A DNA stretch of 64,000 bases from Euglena gracilis (GCA_039621445.1 CP154955.1:22964064-23028063), one strand, 5' to 3'; counted from the stretch's first letter, positions 49,577-62,449 are shown. The notes: a model not told the origin generated them from the letters alone. Translations and numbers: made by a program.

Positions 49577-52500
49577 CGACGCCGTTTAAACTTCAGGCCT
49601 TAGGGCACTCGTCTTGGAACCCAGTGGAACGAATGGGGGTTAAGCTACTTGTTTTCCCTACCGCATGTGGAACGTTTGTGGATGTGCGGTGGGTAGGGGG
49701 GGGCACTTTCTCTTTACCCCGGGTTGAAAACGGTGTTGGTGTTGTTGAAAGCGGTGTTGCTGTCATCGAAAACGGTATGTAAAAGTGATGATTAGTGGAA
49801 GTTTGAGGGGGGGAATAATTTTGCGGTGTTGTGTGCATTCTTGGACCGGGAATCCACTCAACCACATCGACATTCATGGGCTATCCCATGATAAACCACA
49901 ACCGGAAACACAAAGCGGTCTATATGTCAAAGGTTCGTGAAAATGTTGAGCGGGGACACCAGAAAATCCAGGAACGATGACCAGAAAGGATACTGGGCAG
50001 GGGATGACTAGGGTCGCGACTCCTGTCACCTCCTTTCTAGTACCCTCTGTAGTCTGTATCCTTGGAGTTTTGGTACCTTCACTCAAAAACTGAACCGGTG
50101 GCCATATCAGCCATTGACTTTCATGACGCATATACATCTCTGAGTTTATGAGCGCTAAAGCAGGGATGATCCCTTTGGTTACATGGGGTATCATCCCTCT
50201 CCCTGCCTGAAGCCGGGAGATAATCCTCGATAGAGGTTGCTCTTTGACCTACCTTATGCCTTTTGGCTGAAGTACGATCTTTTGAACTGCGAGTCATATC
50301 CCGATGGCTATGGCTTGAATGGGGAGGAGTCGCATAGCGACACTTGGGTGAGGGGTGGTTGGTGGATCCGCACAGGAGGGGTGGTTGGTGGATCCGCACA
50401 GTGAACATGTGGATCGTGATCGACATTTGGAATTTTGCGAGTGCGCATTTTGTGATGAACGAGAACTGCATGGTGAGGCTGATCATCTTGGACTTGCGCT
50501 TTCGCGCTGCAGAATTTGGACATTGACAAGATATATGACCATTTTTGTTCCACAGAAAGCACAGTTTGTCCGAAAATCTTTCTGAAGAGCGCGAATTGCG
50601 CGAACTGGATTCCACCATAGCGGTATGTGATAAGCGTGACACTTTTTTCACAGAACTGACTTGGATAGCGGGTATTCCTGCTGTGGGGTGGCTCGTATAA
50701 GCCGACTGGATTTGTCCCAGAAGCTGTGATAGCTTCAACTGTTTCGAAACATAATTACATCGCTCATCGAGCGTCAAAATATGTCCTGCGAGTTCCTCGC
50801 AGTGAATTTATTTGATGAGTTTTGGTACAAAGTGCAGCAATACTGCGTCAAATTGCTCTTTGATTTGGGTTTCACCTAACTGGTCTACTTCGGCTGCCAA
50901 ACAAAGCCGTTTTGAGTACCATAGGTCTATCGACCTCCATTATTGGTCATGGGGGGCATATTGCCGACATTTTCTCTCCAGAGTGTTTCTGGAAACCAAA
51001 CTTGAACATGAAGAAGCATATTGCTCTACAAATCCTGAAAAGAAATGCGCCCGTGTATGACCAATTGTCTGGCGCGTTCCTTATCGTCTTTTGGTAAACA
51101 GTCTATGAATTCCATTTTGATTACTTCTGGGTTTCCGTCTTGGGTTGGGCCCTTCAAGTCCCAGAAGTGTTCCCAGTCACGGAAAAATTGTTTCCATGTG
51201 GTCGGGTCACCGTCCCATTGGGGCTTCACATTATTCGCGATTGCGATGGTGTTTGTAAAATCTTTCTGAGTAACCCGTGGCGCTTCGGTGGTATTCATTG
51301 CGGGTGGGCCTGGGCGTGAAATTGCACCACGTGTGGTTACACAGGTGGTTACACAAAGTGTGTTGTTGGCGGAAATATGCGAGTTCGCATGGAATATACC
51401 TCCAAGTGTACCACAGGTACCATGTACATTTGGGGTGTCGCGAATGCACGAATGGTGATGCGAATGCGCATGGGGGGGTGACGTGTCACATGGTTGTACT
51501 GCTGGGGATTACAAGCGTATTTGCAAGGAATGACCTGCAACTGGTGTGGGATTGCGGCCCATACCGCTAATTAGTTCGGACTGCGGAATCCCTTGACTTA
51601 AGAGGTGGGTTGGTCTGGTTCTCGATGGAGAACCTGGCTCGTCATCTGAAAACTTGTCCATTGGGACTGGTAACGCCGCGGGGGGAACTTCCACATGAGC
51701 GTAAATGTGGTTTGGTGGCAATGTGCCAGCAGGCTCTACAATGGTTGCGCGAATAGCACTTTTTGAGGTGAAAGATGTTGCCAGTGTGCCAACCGTACCC
51801 GAATGCGGGATTTGTTGTACATAACACAATTTGGTTGCAAATTCACACACACTTTGCTCCAATTTGTCAACAACTTGCAAATTGTCGTTTATCCGACTCA
51901 CATCATCCTGTAAACGCCTAATTCGCTTACGGTATGAGGGTAACTCGCCCAACTGCGCAATTTTGTCGGAAATCGACGAGAAATCTTGCACAAGTGCACC
52001 AAAAACAGTGTCCAGTTCTTGAACTCGTAACGATAAAGTGCATATCACACTTGAAATGGCTTCCAATTGTGGAGATGGTTGGTCCGAATGCGGACTTTTG
52101 GCTATTTCAGCCTTTGGCTCTTCCACCAAGACCAAAACTTGCGCGGATAGCGCGATAAGTTCTTTTTTTAACTTTTTGACATCCTGTTTCACCGTTTTCT
52201 CGGTGTTCGTGAGACTGTCGCAAACTGCTTGCATAGCCTGGTCATTTTCAGCACGCATTTAAGCGCAAAACTTCTCCAAGTGTAGGAATGTGAGGGTGGG
52301 TATGGGTGTGGTCGACGGCAATGCGTCTGGGGTTGGTAATTGCAGCTGAAGCACTTTTGTGCTTAATTCTTGCATGCCTCTCTGCAAATCCGCTATCGCG
52401 GTTTGAATTCTGGTCACATCCGTTATTTTGCCGGTAACTTCCGCATGGCGGGCATAAGCCTTAGCCAAACGGCTTCGATTTGTGCCATGTCACTTTGCCG

Positions 52501-52723
52501 CTGTTGTTGGAAAATTCCCAAACCTACTCGCAATATTTACGATTTGGGTGTGAACTCTTGAAACTTCAGCACAAACTTCCCTACAATGGCAAGATTTTTG
52601 CTCCAAACAGGAACTTCTTTCCTCCTATTATTGCACTTAAATGCGGGAGGCAAAACTTTCACGTTTTTGGGCATAAAAGTAGGAAAAATTGGCGGAATCA
52701 ACGCTGAGTTGGAAAATGCACTG
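49577..52723 (-). pseudogene. Element E: decayed gag/pol remains, left part
   Basis: Minus-strand fragments in A order. 52468-51509 holds coiled-coil gag (RRLQDDVSRINDNLQVVDKLEQSV). 51298-51026 holds capsid (VKPQWDGDPTTWKQFFRDWEHF). 50777-50121 holds the gag tail, with a degenerate knuckle CFLWNKNGHISCQC in which one Cys is Trp. 49877-49593 is the pol spacer. It ends near 49577 and the rest of pol is absent. Its gag is split by element F at 52723/59714. Confidence 0.75.
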
Positions 52724-53319
52724 TGTTGGGGAGTCCGGAGGACCCTGCTCTCCCGGGGCGGCTGCTTTCGCTGGGGCCACAAATTCCTTTTTCTGGCCCT
52801 GGTGGACTCAGGCCAGGGCCTTTGGCAAGTTGGGCCCCGTTTTCAAAAAAATCAACAGGCGGAAATGGGGGTGAGGTGTGCCCCCCCGACCCAGGTCCCC
52901 CTGTCTCCCCGCGTAGGATCGTTTTTAGCCTCCACCGTTTTGCCTTTTCAAACATTTGGATCAAAAGGTGAGCAAAGACAAAACCAACCCTCCTACTTGG
53001 AAGCACACAGCAGAGCACAGCAAACCTGGGACTTGAGAGGGTGAGTGAGTACCTTTGAGTTCAGGCGTTGAGTAGGAAAAATGATATGGAAATGAATGCC
53101 TTTATTTCCTTTGATAATTCAATTGATCTTCAATTCGTCCAATTCTCAAAGGAGTTCTGCTTCTTTGATTCTCAAATCGAATTCTCAAATTCTTGCTGGA
53201 CTTTGCTGGGGTTCCAATTCCTCCCGCGTGGCGGCTGACCTGCTTTGGTGGTTCCTACCGGGGGTTTTTTGGGAATTTTCTGGGAAATTTTTGGCTGCCG
53301 CCGCCAGCGGCAGCCGACA
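52724..53319 (-). repeat. 3' LTR of element F
   Basis: 596 bp; about 22 bp longer than the partner because of extra bases near 52745-52790. Confidence 0.85.
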
Positions 53320-54455
53320 CCCTCTCCCTTGCGACGCTAGTCGGACCCGTTTTTCTGCCCCCCCCCCCCGAACAAAATGGGAGAGAGAATTTGTTGTTGG
53401 TTTTTTTTGTGGGGTGCGAAAATTTCGGTTTTTTTCAAACGGGTCCTGTCGCTTTTTTTTGAAAATCTGTGTTACGAGCCTGACCCCTCCCCCCAGCCAC
53501 AACATCGGCCACCTTGGGGGACTCTGAAAAATCAGGTCTTCGGGGGAAGCCCCCCGACCCCTTTCCTCCGACAAGCATGGGGAACGGGTCTTTGAACACA
53601 AAATCTGAAAAACGGTTCTAAACGAAACAAACTCTGGGCACTCCACCCCAAGGCCTAAGGCCCACGCTACCCCCTCGTTGAAAATCCTTTTTTTGGCAGC
53701 TTTCATTTAGTGAGGCTTCGATTTCGATTTTTTTAAAAAAAATCAGGGACTTTGGCCAACAGTGCCTCAGAAAACGACTTGTGTGGGGAAAGAAAAAGAG
53801 AAACCCAGGCATTCCTTTCCAATTCGGGACAGTTGGGTAAGAAAAAGGCAAACGATAAATAAACGTGAAAAAGTGAGAGGGTAAGCGGTTATATGGAATA
53901 GTGTACAAATGGGTGTGCGGGTTCGTGTGCGTGTGCGGTTGAGTGTTTTGTGTGTGTGCACGCTCACTTCCTTGTCATGCATTCCAACCGAAAACGACTG
54001 GGCCGATTTTGTTTTTTGAACGCAACGGGAACAGGGCTTCACATTGGCCCACAGCCACTATATCACAGAGCATTATATCACAGTGCCCACGTGGCTGGGT
54101 TTTTTTTATTATTGGCCCACACAAGGGCCTTTGGACGGAGGAGGGGTCATCTCCGGTCCAGGGTCCCCCCCCCCCGAGTTCGGATGCCTCCAAGCTGTCT
54201 TCCATGAAAATAAATGCCTTTGACGAATATCCAATAGTCCAAACCGAATCAAAAAACTGAGTTTTAAAACTCCAACTCATTTTGTCGTCCACCAGAAAAA
54301 TTATCAAAATCCCAGGTTTTTTCCAACTGTTTGTGTAAAAATCCTCCAGCAACAAAAATACTCAAAAAAATAAAAAAATCTGAGTCCAACCAACAAATGC
54401 AGGGCCTACAAAAGCCCTCAACTAAATCCAATTGAGAATTCCAACTGCCACATAC
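53320..54455. other. Interior of element F, no gene seen
   Basis: Homopolymer-rich (C run near 53360, T runs near 53400 and 53450) with a GT-rich stretch at 53905-53965. No family motif found. Confidence 0.4.
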
Positions 54456-55799
54456 TGAGGGTGGGGGCCCTGGCCCAGATGGCCTTTTCCTTGGCATTGC
54501 AATCTCCAATCTGGACTTTTTCAGTGATATCTGAACTTGTCCAAAACTTGATCTTTTCTGCCTTCCAACCTTCCCAGATCACTGGCAACAAGATGAAAAC
54601 AGTACTGAAACTCCACGCAAACAGTACATGACCCTTGCCACCTGCAAAGTAAGGCAGCAGGATTCAAATTTAAATTAGGATCTGCGCGAACCTACACCCC
54701 CCTGCTTCAAGACCTTGTCAACGACAAGGTCACACAACGCCGTAGGCCAGTGAGCGCTGGGACCCCCGGGTGTCGTTGGGGTGCCCTTGCCATCATTGAT
54801 GCCTCAATGACAGAAAACGAATCCCAACCGCCCAGGGCATCCCCCCAGAGCCTTTGGAAAAACTGTCGCAAACTGGTCCTTCCCCCCTTTTCGACCAGCT
54901 TGCCACAGTAATCCCCAAAGGATAGGGAGATGGTCAACAAACAAACAAAACGGGAGAGAATTGTGATTCGGAGGGGAAAAATTACAAAGCAGAAATGCAA
55001 AGCAAACCGACGCGATTGTCCACAGCCAAGTCCAATTACCACCACCTCGACGTCAAATCACACACGGCGGAGGGTTTCTGCGTAAACGCTCGGATAACCC
55101 ACAACCAGAGGGGCAGCAGCCAGCGGCATTGCCACAGCCGTACGCGGCGATGACCACATTCGACCACCAGTAATTGAAATTGCGCGGCCATCCACAGCCA
55201 CGGCAGCAGCAGCCTGCAATGTGAAATCTTCCCACGAATCTGTCAAATCTTACTCCTGCTGGCGGCTGGCGGCTGCAATCTGCTGCCGCGTCCTCCGTCT
55301 CTGGAGTGTTCTGGGCTTGGGCTGGACTCCATCTGTCTGAACTTCCCTGTCCACAGTGGTAATTCCAGATGATGATTCCAATCTTGGAGATTGTGATGCC
55401 ACAGGCATGGCCATGTCAGACACATCCTTTGACATTTTCTCTCCTTTCAGACTCGACTTCTGAGGTTTGCTGGCCGGATTCCAATTGCTCTTCTCAGGCC
55501 ATTGGCCCCCTTGGTGGCAATCTTGGCTTGTCTGTTTGTACGGGAGGTGTACTGTTTGTGAGGGTGGGGGCCCTGGCCCAGATGGCCTTTTCGGTGGCAT
55601 TGCAATCTCCCATCTGGACTTTTTCAGTGATATCTGAACTTGTCCAAAACTTGATCTTTTCTGCCTTCCAACCTTCCCAGATCACTGGCAATAAGATGAA
55701 AACAGTACTGAAACTCCACGCAAACAGTACATGACCCTTGCCACCTGCAAAGTAAGGCAGCAGGATTCAAATTTAAATTAGGATCTGCGCGAACCTACA
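54456..55799 (-). mobile_element. Element G: 1.34-kb miniature LTR element (TRIM-like) in element F
   Basis: Two 241-bp direct repeats (54456-54696 and 55559-55799) have TG...CA ends on the plus strand and are flanked by ATAC (54452-54455 and 55800-55803). On the minus strand a GCAGGGGGG tract precedes the left repeat, as a polypurine tract should. No TGG-type primer site follows the right repeat (it reads CAAACAGTACACC), which is a gap in the case. A short frame (55600-55250, minus) begins inside the repeat. Confidence 0.65.
55250..55600 (-). CDS. Small ORF of element G
   Basis: 116 codons starting MPPKRPSGPGPPPS, with the start inside the terminal repeat. It is basic and proline/serine-rich and ends in a glutamine/arginine-rich tail. 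There is no recognised domain, so it could be a vestigial gag start or non-coding. The other repeat copy (54509-54264) has the equivalent start but a different downstream frame. Confidence 0.25.
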   Translation of the reverse strand: MPPKRPSGPGPPPSQTVHLPYKQTSQDCHQGGQWPEKSNWNPASKPQKSSLKGEKMSKDVSDMAMPVASQSPRLESSSGITTVDREVQTDGVQPKPRTLQRRRTRQQIAAASRQQE

Positions 55800-58242
55800 A
55801 TACCACAAACAAAGCAGCATACCGATGCATAGGGGCCAGGCCATTCCAGCCCAACCCTGGGCACAACCAATTCACAGCCGAAACCAACCCATTCTGCTTG
55901 CCAATAAAAATTCACTGCCCCCCCCCCCCCAGTCACACTGGGCAATGGGTGTCAAATGGTCAAACGACATGGCAAAATCAAAAATACTGAAAATTCAAAT
56001 CCAATTTTCTCAGCCAAAGCGATTTTTCGCGCCCCCCCCCCCCAGTCACATGGGGCCATGAGGGTCAATCTGGCTTCAGCCTCCAAACAAAAAAAATCAC
56101 AAACCTGGGTCGTAACATCCAAACCGGCTGAAATCCTACACATGTCAAAGGACGGGCCTTCACAATGTCGCCCCCCCCACCGTCAACCAGTGCGGGGATG
56201 GGTTAAAAAATCCTGGGTGCAAAATCAGATTCCTAATTCGACAAATAAAATGGGAAAAATGGATCTTTCATCAAACCCCGCCATATCTGTGGTGTGACCA
56301 AAACTGTCGCGGTCACAAAGTGATGCATCCCTGTCCCCACCCAAACGTCTCACAGGGTGTCCAATTCTGAGTCAAAAAATTCCAACCGTAAAGCCAAAAC
56401 TTATTTTGATCCAGCACACCAACAAAAACAGAGCTCAACACAGCCCCCCCCCCCAGCTGCAGGAGGAGGGGAGAAAAAATTGCTCCAAACCACATGCAAA
56501 ATCCTGAGACCCAAAAAACATGAAAAATCTGTGGGATCAGACAAACTGGGCCTGGACCTGGGCTTCGGCCATGCATCGGGCCACTGCCCACTGCAGGCTC
56601 TTGAGGTCATTAAGCTTCTCACCCAGCACTTCAGTGAAATAAATGTACCCACCATTCTGCAACTCCACAAACAACCCACAATTGCAATCATGACAATTGT
56701 AATCATGTGCTTCAATTGCTTGGGCCTCATTGATGTCCTTGAAATATGTTCTCCATCTCATTGAAATGTTTATCATCCCAGTCTTTGAAGTCAATTCTTT
56801 GCAAACTGTTGAAATCTTTGAATTCAATCAATTCAGTCAAAATCCTTGATAATTGACTGTTTTGCTCCCTCTGTTGATTATCCTTGCTCGGTGATTGATT
56901 GCTTGTTCCTTCATGACAAGGCGACACACACGCATAAATTCACCACTGGCAACACACAAGGCAGATTTCTGAATTTTCTCACTGAACCGAACCTGAAAAT
57001 TCCACTGAACTCTGAACCAAAACGGCACTTAAAATCTGATCTTGATCCATCAAATGGGTCACACGAAAACTGTATATGCAAGCCTCAAACTGCAAAAAAT
57101 GCTTTTGGGAGTTTTGCATTGTGAGGCCTCCCCCACTTCTGAGTTTTTCTCCCCTAAGCAAACTCCACAGCCGCAAAATTGCTGCAGAAAGTGCAACCCA
57201 CAGATCAACAGATTTTTCACTAAAAAACTGAACCAAATGATGATGATGCCACTGATGGGCCCAAAAATGAACTTTCCTCAGGGGTGTCTTTTCCTCCTGG
57301 GTTTATCCACCTTGGTTCCCACTGACTGAAAATTGAAACCTTTCCTGAGCCCTTAGATGGGTGGCCACAGGGGTGTTTATTCCTGGCATGGGTCTAGCCC
57401 CACCCTCGGAACCTCTTTGCGCGCTTTCCAAAATTTTTTTGGTTCGAGTGGCCCATCAGAGGTCTCCCCCCTCCTCAGGATTTGGCAAAAACCCAGGTAA
57501 ACCCGGCCACAGGACTGCTGTGCTGCCACACTCAAAAACCACAATAAAATTGGACTGAGAAACTGTGCCGGTTCTCCAACATATGTCCCTGTCCGGGGGT
57601 AAAGTTTCTGTCTGGAAAAACTGTCCCGTGACAAAAGGGACAGAAAAAACACAAACCAAAATTTCACCTGAGACGCCTGATTTGTCCCCGTCTGGGATGA
57701 TGACACATGTCAACGCCGTGCCCACCCCAAATGACATTTGGGACAGCCGAAAACTGAAAACTCTGAAACTGAAAATGAAAGATCATTGATCTGGCTGCCT
57801 GAACACTAGGAGATCATCGTGGCTGGGTGTCTCCATTTAAGTGGAAAGCAACTGGGGAAAAAACATGCACCCCAGAAACCAGATTCAAAAAATGTTTGAC
57901 TTAGCTTTTTTTCATAAGCCAAACTCTGTGAACTGAAAATGCAGAATTAAACTTCTGGCTGATTTCGCATCTGCCTCCAAAACCAAATCACGATGAAAAA
58001 CGTATGAAACAACAATCACAAAGCCACAAGCAAACCACAAAAACATATTTATCACTGTAAAATGCTGTGCGGTGCCAGTCAGTGGTTAGACCTGTGCTGA
58101 AAAAAAATCACCACCACCACTGATATGGTGGAAACCACCCCCAGCTGTTCCCTGGATTTAAATGCCAGTCCCAACCCCACCAAGCTTGAAACCAACTTGG
58201 TCTCAAAAATTGAAAGTCGTTCCAGCTGTTTTTTGGCAGGCC
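55800..58242. other. Interior of element F, mostly without genes
   Basis: C homopolymers followed by AGTCACA occur twice (about 55918 and 56030). At 56927-56537 on the minus strand two adjacent frames read LTELIEFKDFNSLQRIDFKD, then EAQAIEAHDYNCHDCNCGLF, a possible decayed gag piece. Nothing else is recognisable. Confidence 0.4.
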
Positions 58243-59085
58243 TCAGAATTTTTTTGTCTGTCTGAATTTTCTTGGCTGTGCGGCAAAATCCGAGGAAGAT
58301 TTCTCAGAAGACACTGATGACAGCCGCAAATTTGTGACGTGCCCAGAAGTCAGGTTCACAGGCACAAATTTTTCTGGACTTTGCAATTTCAGTTCACTGG
58401 GCTGTAACCTTTCAACGATTTGTAGTTCAAGCATTTTCAGCCGTTCTTCCAGAATCTTTACTTCACTCTCCAGCCTCGCCCTTCTCACAGGGACTGGATG
58501 CTTTCAGAAAAACGGTGTCATGAAAACCATCTGCCAAGTTTCTCAGATGGGTTTCAATTTCAGCCATCCGTCCCTCCAAGTGGCTGGACTCACTTTGGCT
58601 GGGCACTTGCTCCAGTTTCGTCAGTCTCTCGTTCAGAGAAAAAGTGTTTGAAAACAATTCTGTGATACCTGCCTCAACTTTTTGCCACAACTCATCCCAA
58701 GGGTCATTAAAAGTTTCAGGTGTTGTGACCTCTGAAGTTTCCACACCGTCTGATTTAACACCCACCTGTCCTGATTCAGATTCACACGCCACACCTCTGA
58801 TGTGCAAAACATTTGGACAAGCAAAAATCTCTGGTTTAACTTCAGGTTCTCTTGGCAGTGACCTTGTTGGGCTTACCCCTGACACTTTACAAGATTGACA
58901 TGGAGAAGATGAGTCAGGGCCATTAGAATGTCCAATGGCTGCTTCACATCTGAGGTTCCAAAACTCTTTCTGAGACGCCAGATATTCAGCCTCCCTTTTT
59001 CTTTGTTCCTCTGTTTGGGTATCACTGAATTCAATTCCCAACAATTTGAATTGTTCACAGTATTCTTTGAAATCTTTGTCATCAA
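58243..59085 (-). pseudogene. Gag-like coiled-coil ORF of element F
   Basis: Frames 59044-58463 (FSDTQTEEQRKREAEYLASQ, then LNERLTKLEQVPSQSES, HLEGRMAEIETHLRNLADGF) and 58488-58243 (RLESEVKILEERLKMLELQI) together give a Glu/Leu-rich coiled coil just behind the primer site, where gag belongs. The two frames need one frame change near 58,475. There is no zinc knuckle. Confidence 0.45.
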
Positions 59086-59123
59086 CAGAATCTAAAAATT
59101 CTTAACTGACAGGGTCAGTGAAG

Positions 59124-59139
59124 CCACCTCTGCGTACCA
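59124..59139 (-). other. Primer binding site of element F
   Basis: TGGTACGCAGAGGTGG on the minus strand, directly next to the LTR. Confidence 0.6.
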
Positions 59140-59713
59140 TGTTGGGGGTCCGGAGGACCCTGCTTGCCCGGGGGGGGCTGCTTTTCTGGCCCTGGTGGAC
59201 TCAGGCCAGGGCCTTTGGCAAGTTGGGCCCCGTTTTCAAATAAGTCAACAGGCGGCAATGGGGGTGAGGTGTGCCCCCCCGACCCAGGTCCCCCTGTCTC
59301 CCCGCGTAGGATCGTTTTTAGCCTCCACTGTTTTGCCTTTTCAAACATTTGGATCAAAAGGTGAGCAAAGACAAAACCAACTCTCCTACTTGGAAGCACA
59401 CAGCAGAGCACAACAAACCTGGGACTTGAGAGGGTGAGTGAATACCTTTGAGTTCAGGTGTTGAGTAGGAAAAATAATATAGAAATGAATGCCTTGATTT
59501 CCTTTGATAATTCAATTGATCTTCATTTCTTTCAATTCTCAAAGGATTTCTGCTTCTTTGATTCTCAAATCGAATTCTCAAATTCTTGCTGGAATTTGCT
59601 GGGGTTCAAATTCCTCTCGCGTGGCGGTTGACCTGCTTTGGTGGTTCCTACCGGGGTTTTTTTTGGGAATTTTCTGGGAAATTTTTGGCTGCCGCCGCCA
59701 GGGGCAGCCGACA
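59140..59713 (-). repeat. 5' LTR of element F
   Basis: 574 bp, partner of 52724-53319. Confidence 0.85.
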
Positions 59714-59717
59714 ACTG

Positions 59718-60638
59718 TTGCGATTCCTGAAAAGCAGTTGCAGTGGTGGAAAACTGCTCCACTGTAATGAATTGTCCCAAATCAGGATATTTGGTGAGAG
59801 GTTCATGCAACTTTTGCTGTAATTGTGGAAAAATTGCCGTAATTGGCTCCAGTTGATCAGACAAAACCTGTAAACTATGTTGCAAGTGGGAAAACTTCGC
59901 ATCATTGCGGGACTGTATTTCACACACTGTCTCACTCACTTTCTGGAATTTTTGTGGCAATTGTGCCTATAGATTAGCCGAGTACATGAAAGGCATGGCA
60001 GCAAAAGGACCCGTATCGGGTGGGGATGACAATTGTCTGATCAGACTGGGAGGTGGGTGAGAATGGGGGGGCTGGAAATAACATGGTGTTTCCAACCCAT
60101 CCTCAACAAAACGTTGTTGTGGCGTAACTGCCTCAGGGTCATACGTGCCTATCGGCATTGGTGCGAGATCTCGCTGGGGCGAATACCTGTCAGCCGATCG
60201 GCTTTCCATCAAAAGGGGTTGTGCCCGTTGGGCTATATGTTTCTCGATACAGCTGGACACCAATGGGTGTAGGGGAGCTCATTGGGCGCGGGAATGAGGC
60301 ACCATTAGGTGTGGACCTTTTTGGTTTTGGGAATGCTCAATAGAGCTGGAGAAATGGGAGGGTGATTGCTCATTAGAACTTGGGATTTGGGTGAGGGGAT
60401 GCTCAATAGAGCTGGAAAACAGGGTGGGGGGTTGCTCAATAGAGCTAGGGAATGGAACCATGGAGTGTGGCACACCTTGGATGGGGGAATGCTCGATAGA
60501 GCTGAATGTGTCTCCCGATAGGGGTGAACAAGTTTCTAGGAGCCTATGCTCCTCTTGTAATAATGCATAACAATTGCTTCTCAAAGAACCAATCAATTCC
60601 TGGTAATCAAAGAGTGTGTTGGTGCTTGAGCTCTGCAT
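59718..60638 (-). pseudogene. gag: Element E: gag start, right part
   Basis: ATG at 60638 (MQSSSTNTLFDYQELIGSL) aligns with the start of A gag. A serine-rich repeat SIEHS/SSIEHP follows (60300-60520), with frame breaks. 59960-59718 (VSETVCEIQSRNDAKFSHLQ ... AFQESQQ) runs up to the element F insertion. Confidence 0.75.
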
Positions 60639-60863
60639 ATATTTATTTGCAGAAACACAAGCAAACCCAAAAAGGTAAGCAAAGGAACAAACGTAGAAGG
60701 TTGTGGCAGCGTATACCGCACAGAGCCTCCCGAAGCTTGTACCTGTGCTCAGGAGTTGGCTCCAAACAGCTCGTGGTTGCTTCGTAGCCTATAGGCTCAG
60801 CACCACTCACTGTTTGGGGTCACCTGTTGAGATAGGGGGGTAAGAAGGGGCGTAGGAAAGGAA

Positions 60864-60878
60864 CCGAATCTGCTACCA
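60864..60878 (-). other. Primer binding site of element E
   Basis: TGGTAGCAGATTCGG on the minus strand, abutting an LTR that ends GGACGTACACC. Confidence 0.6.
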
Positions 60879-61230
60879 GGTGTACGTCCCCTGACTCTCT
60901 TCCTACTGCCTGTCGGCCAACTTACACCCTCCCGTGGGAACAGAACCAGGAGAGTAACGAAAAAGAAAGACTTTCACTTAACTTTTAGTTTTTATTGCCT
61001 TTGGGCTTATGCAGAGCACAAGGCAAGCCAGTTGGGATTTTGGAACTTCAGTTCCAGTTGTGTTCTCCTATCGGAGTTCAAAACTTTAAATCTTTGATTT
61101 GCCCTTTTTGGGCTAAGGAGTCATAAAACAAAAACAATGCTAATACCACCTGTTTTTTTAAAGGCACGGCTCGGCACGGCTCGGCACGGCTCGGCAAGGC
61201 TCGGCACGGCACGGAACGGCTCGGCACCTG
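60879..61230 (-). repeat. 5' LTR of element E (outer end uncertain)
   Basis: The inner end, GGACGTACACC, and the CAGGTGGTATT box (61142-61153) identify it. The outer end cannot be placed because the matching 3' LTR is missing. Confidence 0.6.
61163..61226 (+). repeat. Decamer tandem repeat GGCACGGCTC
   Basis: Six to seven copies with a few changes, inside or at the edge of the E LTR. Confidence 0.9.
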
Positions 61231-61235
61231 TGAAA

Positions 61236-62394
61236 GGGATGGCAGATCCGAGATAGCATAGGTTATTCCTAATTCTGCAGTTTATTTTGCAGTTTTTTCC
61301 GTTTCATTGACAATGCCCATAGTGGCAACCAGGTCCCAAGTGGAAAACACCCTGAGGCCGTATGCCAGTAGTTTTTGGACATAAATTTCACATGTTTTTG
61401 CACATTTCAGCGTGTTTTTGGTTGACGTGGTGTTATTAGACACCAAATACCCATGCGTTTAGTGCAAACTGGGCATGTGATGCTTATGAGTTATGCTCCA
61501 TAAGCACTATGTGCAGCACTGTGTGCGGAAACGTTCAAAAGTTGCAGTTTTTTTCAAAGACAAAAACACTGATAATGGTGCGGAGTCTTCAAAAAAAAAG
61601 GCAGTTCTCGATGCATAATGTGTTTCACACCCCTGGAGCCTGAAAGGGATTTGTTAAAGTGTGACAACAGTCTGTTTGCATTAGTGGCATAGCCACCAAT
61701 ATTCAGTTTGTGTGCTCTTTGCAGTTACTTCCCGCATTTTGCTTTTCTTTTTAAGCGTTGGACACGTTATTCCCACAGTAACACCCTAAGCCCGATATAA
61801 ATTGGAAGATCGAACGGTCATAATCTGCAACACCAAATGGTGTCATTCTGCAAGGTTGATATGACCAACATCTCCAATGTAGTGAATTACAGTTTTTGAT
61901 GACCCATATTTGGGAAATCGTGTGCGGATAACCCGCAATTTTGCTTCCGGCGAATCACTCGCTCTGTATTCCCCGAATATTTTGTTGCAGTTTTGGACAA
62001 TTTCTCAGGAATTATCGCCAATGGCGTAACAGATCACTATTTGATTGATGACAGACCCCCTCTCTGAAGACTCAACCCGATTTGTAGCTGTATACGCAGT
62101 TTTCCAATTGTATTTGGGCGGAAGAATCGATTATTTTTGTGTGTGATTGAAATTTTTCAACTCAGTGACGCAATATGCGATTATGTTCATTTTTTCTGCG
62201 CAATATACGTACTCGTACACTTATTAGACACTCCAGGCCTACAGGTCCAGGTCTATGGACCTTGTGATGACACCTCAGGCCTATAGGCCCTGTATGCAAT
62301 ATCCACCCCAGGCACAACTGCAAAAAAAAGTGTGAGTAAATTTTTTTATCCCCTCTCTTTTTATCCCCGCCCCTTTTATCGAGGTATGAGCCTA
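61236..62394. other. No gene seen
   Basis: AT-rich sequence without a long frame. Around 62230-62292 CAGGCCTATAGGCC-type inverted repeats occur. A perfect hairpin ATGGGG-ATA-CCCCAT lies at the right end (62393-62407). Confidence 0.4.
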
Positions 62395-62449
62395 TGGGGA
62401 TACCCCATCGCCAACGCCTTGTCCGCGCAGAAGCGAGGAGCCCTCACTA

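Larger units (their letters stand above)
52724..59713 (-). mobile_element. Element F: 7-kb LTR element without recognisable pol, inside element E
   Basis: Direct repeats 52724-53319 (596 bp) and 59140-59713 (574 bp) start TGTTGGGG and end CCGACA. They are flanked by ACTG (52720-52723 and 59714-59717). On the minus strand TGGTACGCAGAGGTGG follows the right LTR (primer site) and GCAAGGGAGGG precedes the left LTR (polypurine tract), giving the orientation. The 5.8-kb interior has gag-like fragments but no RT or integrase that I can see, so it is probably non-autonomous. Confidence 0.82.

Noticed and set aside
53193-53527. Coding frame in the F LTR
   Set aside because: It crosses an LTR boundary and homopolymers, and has no counterpart in the partner LTR.
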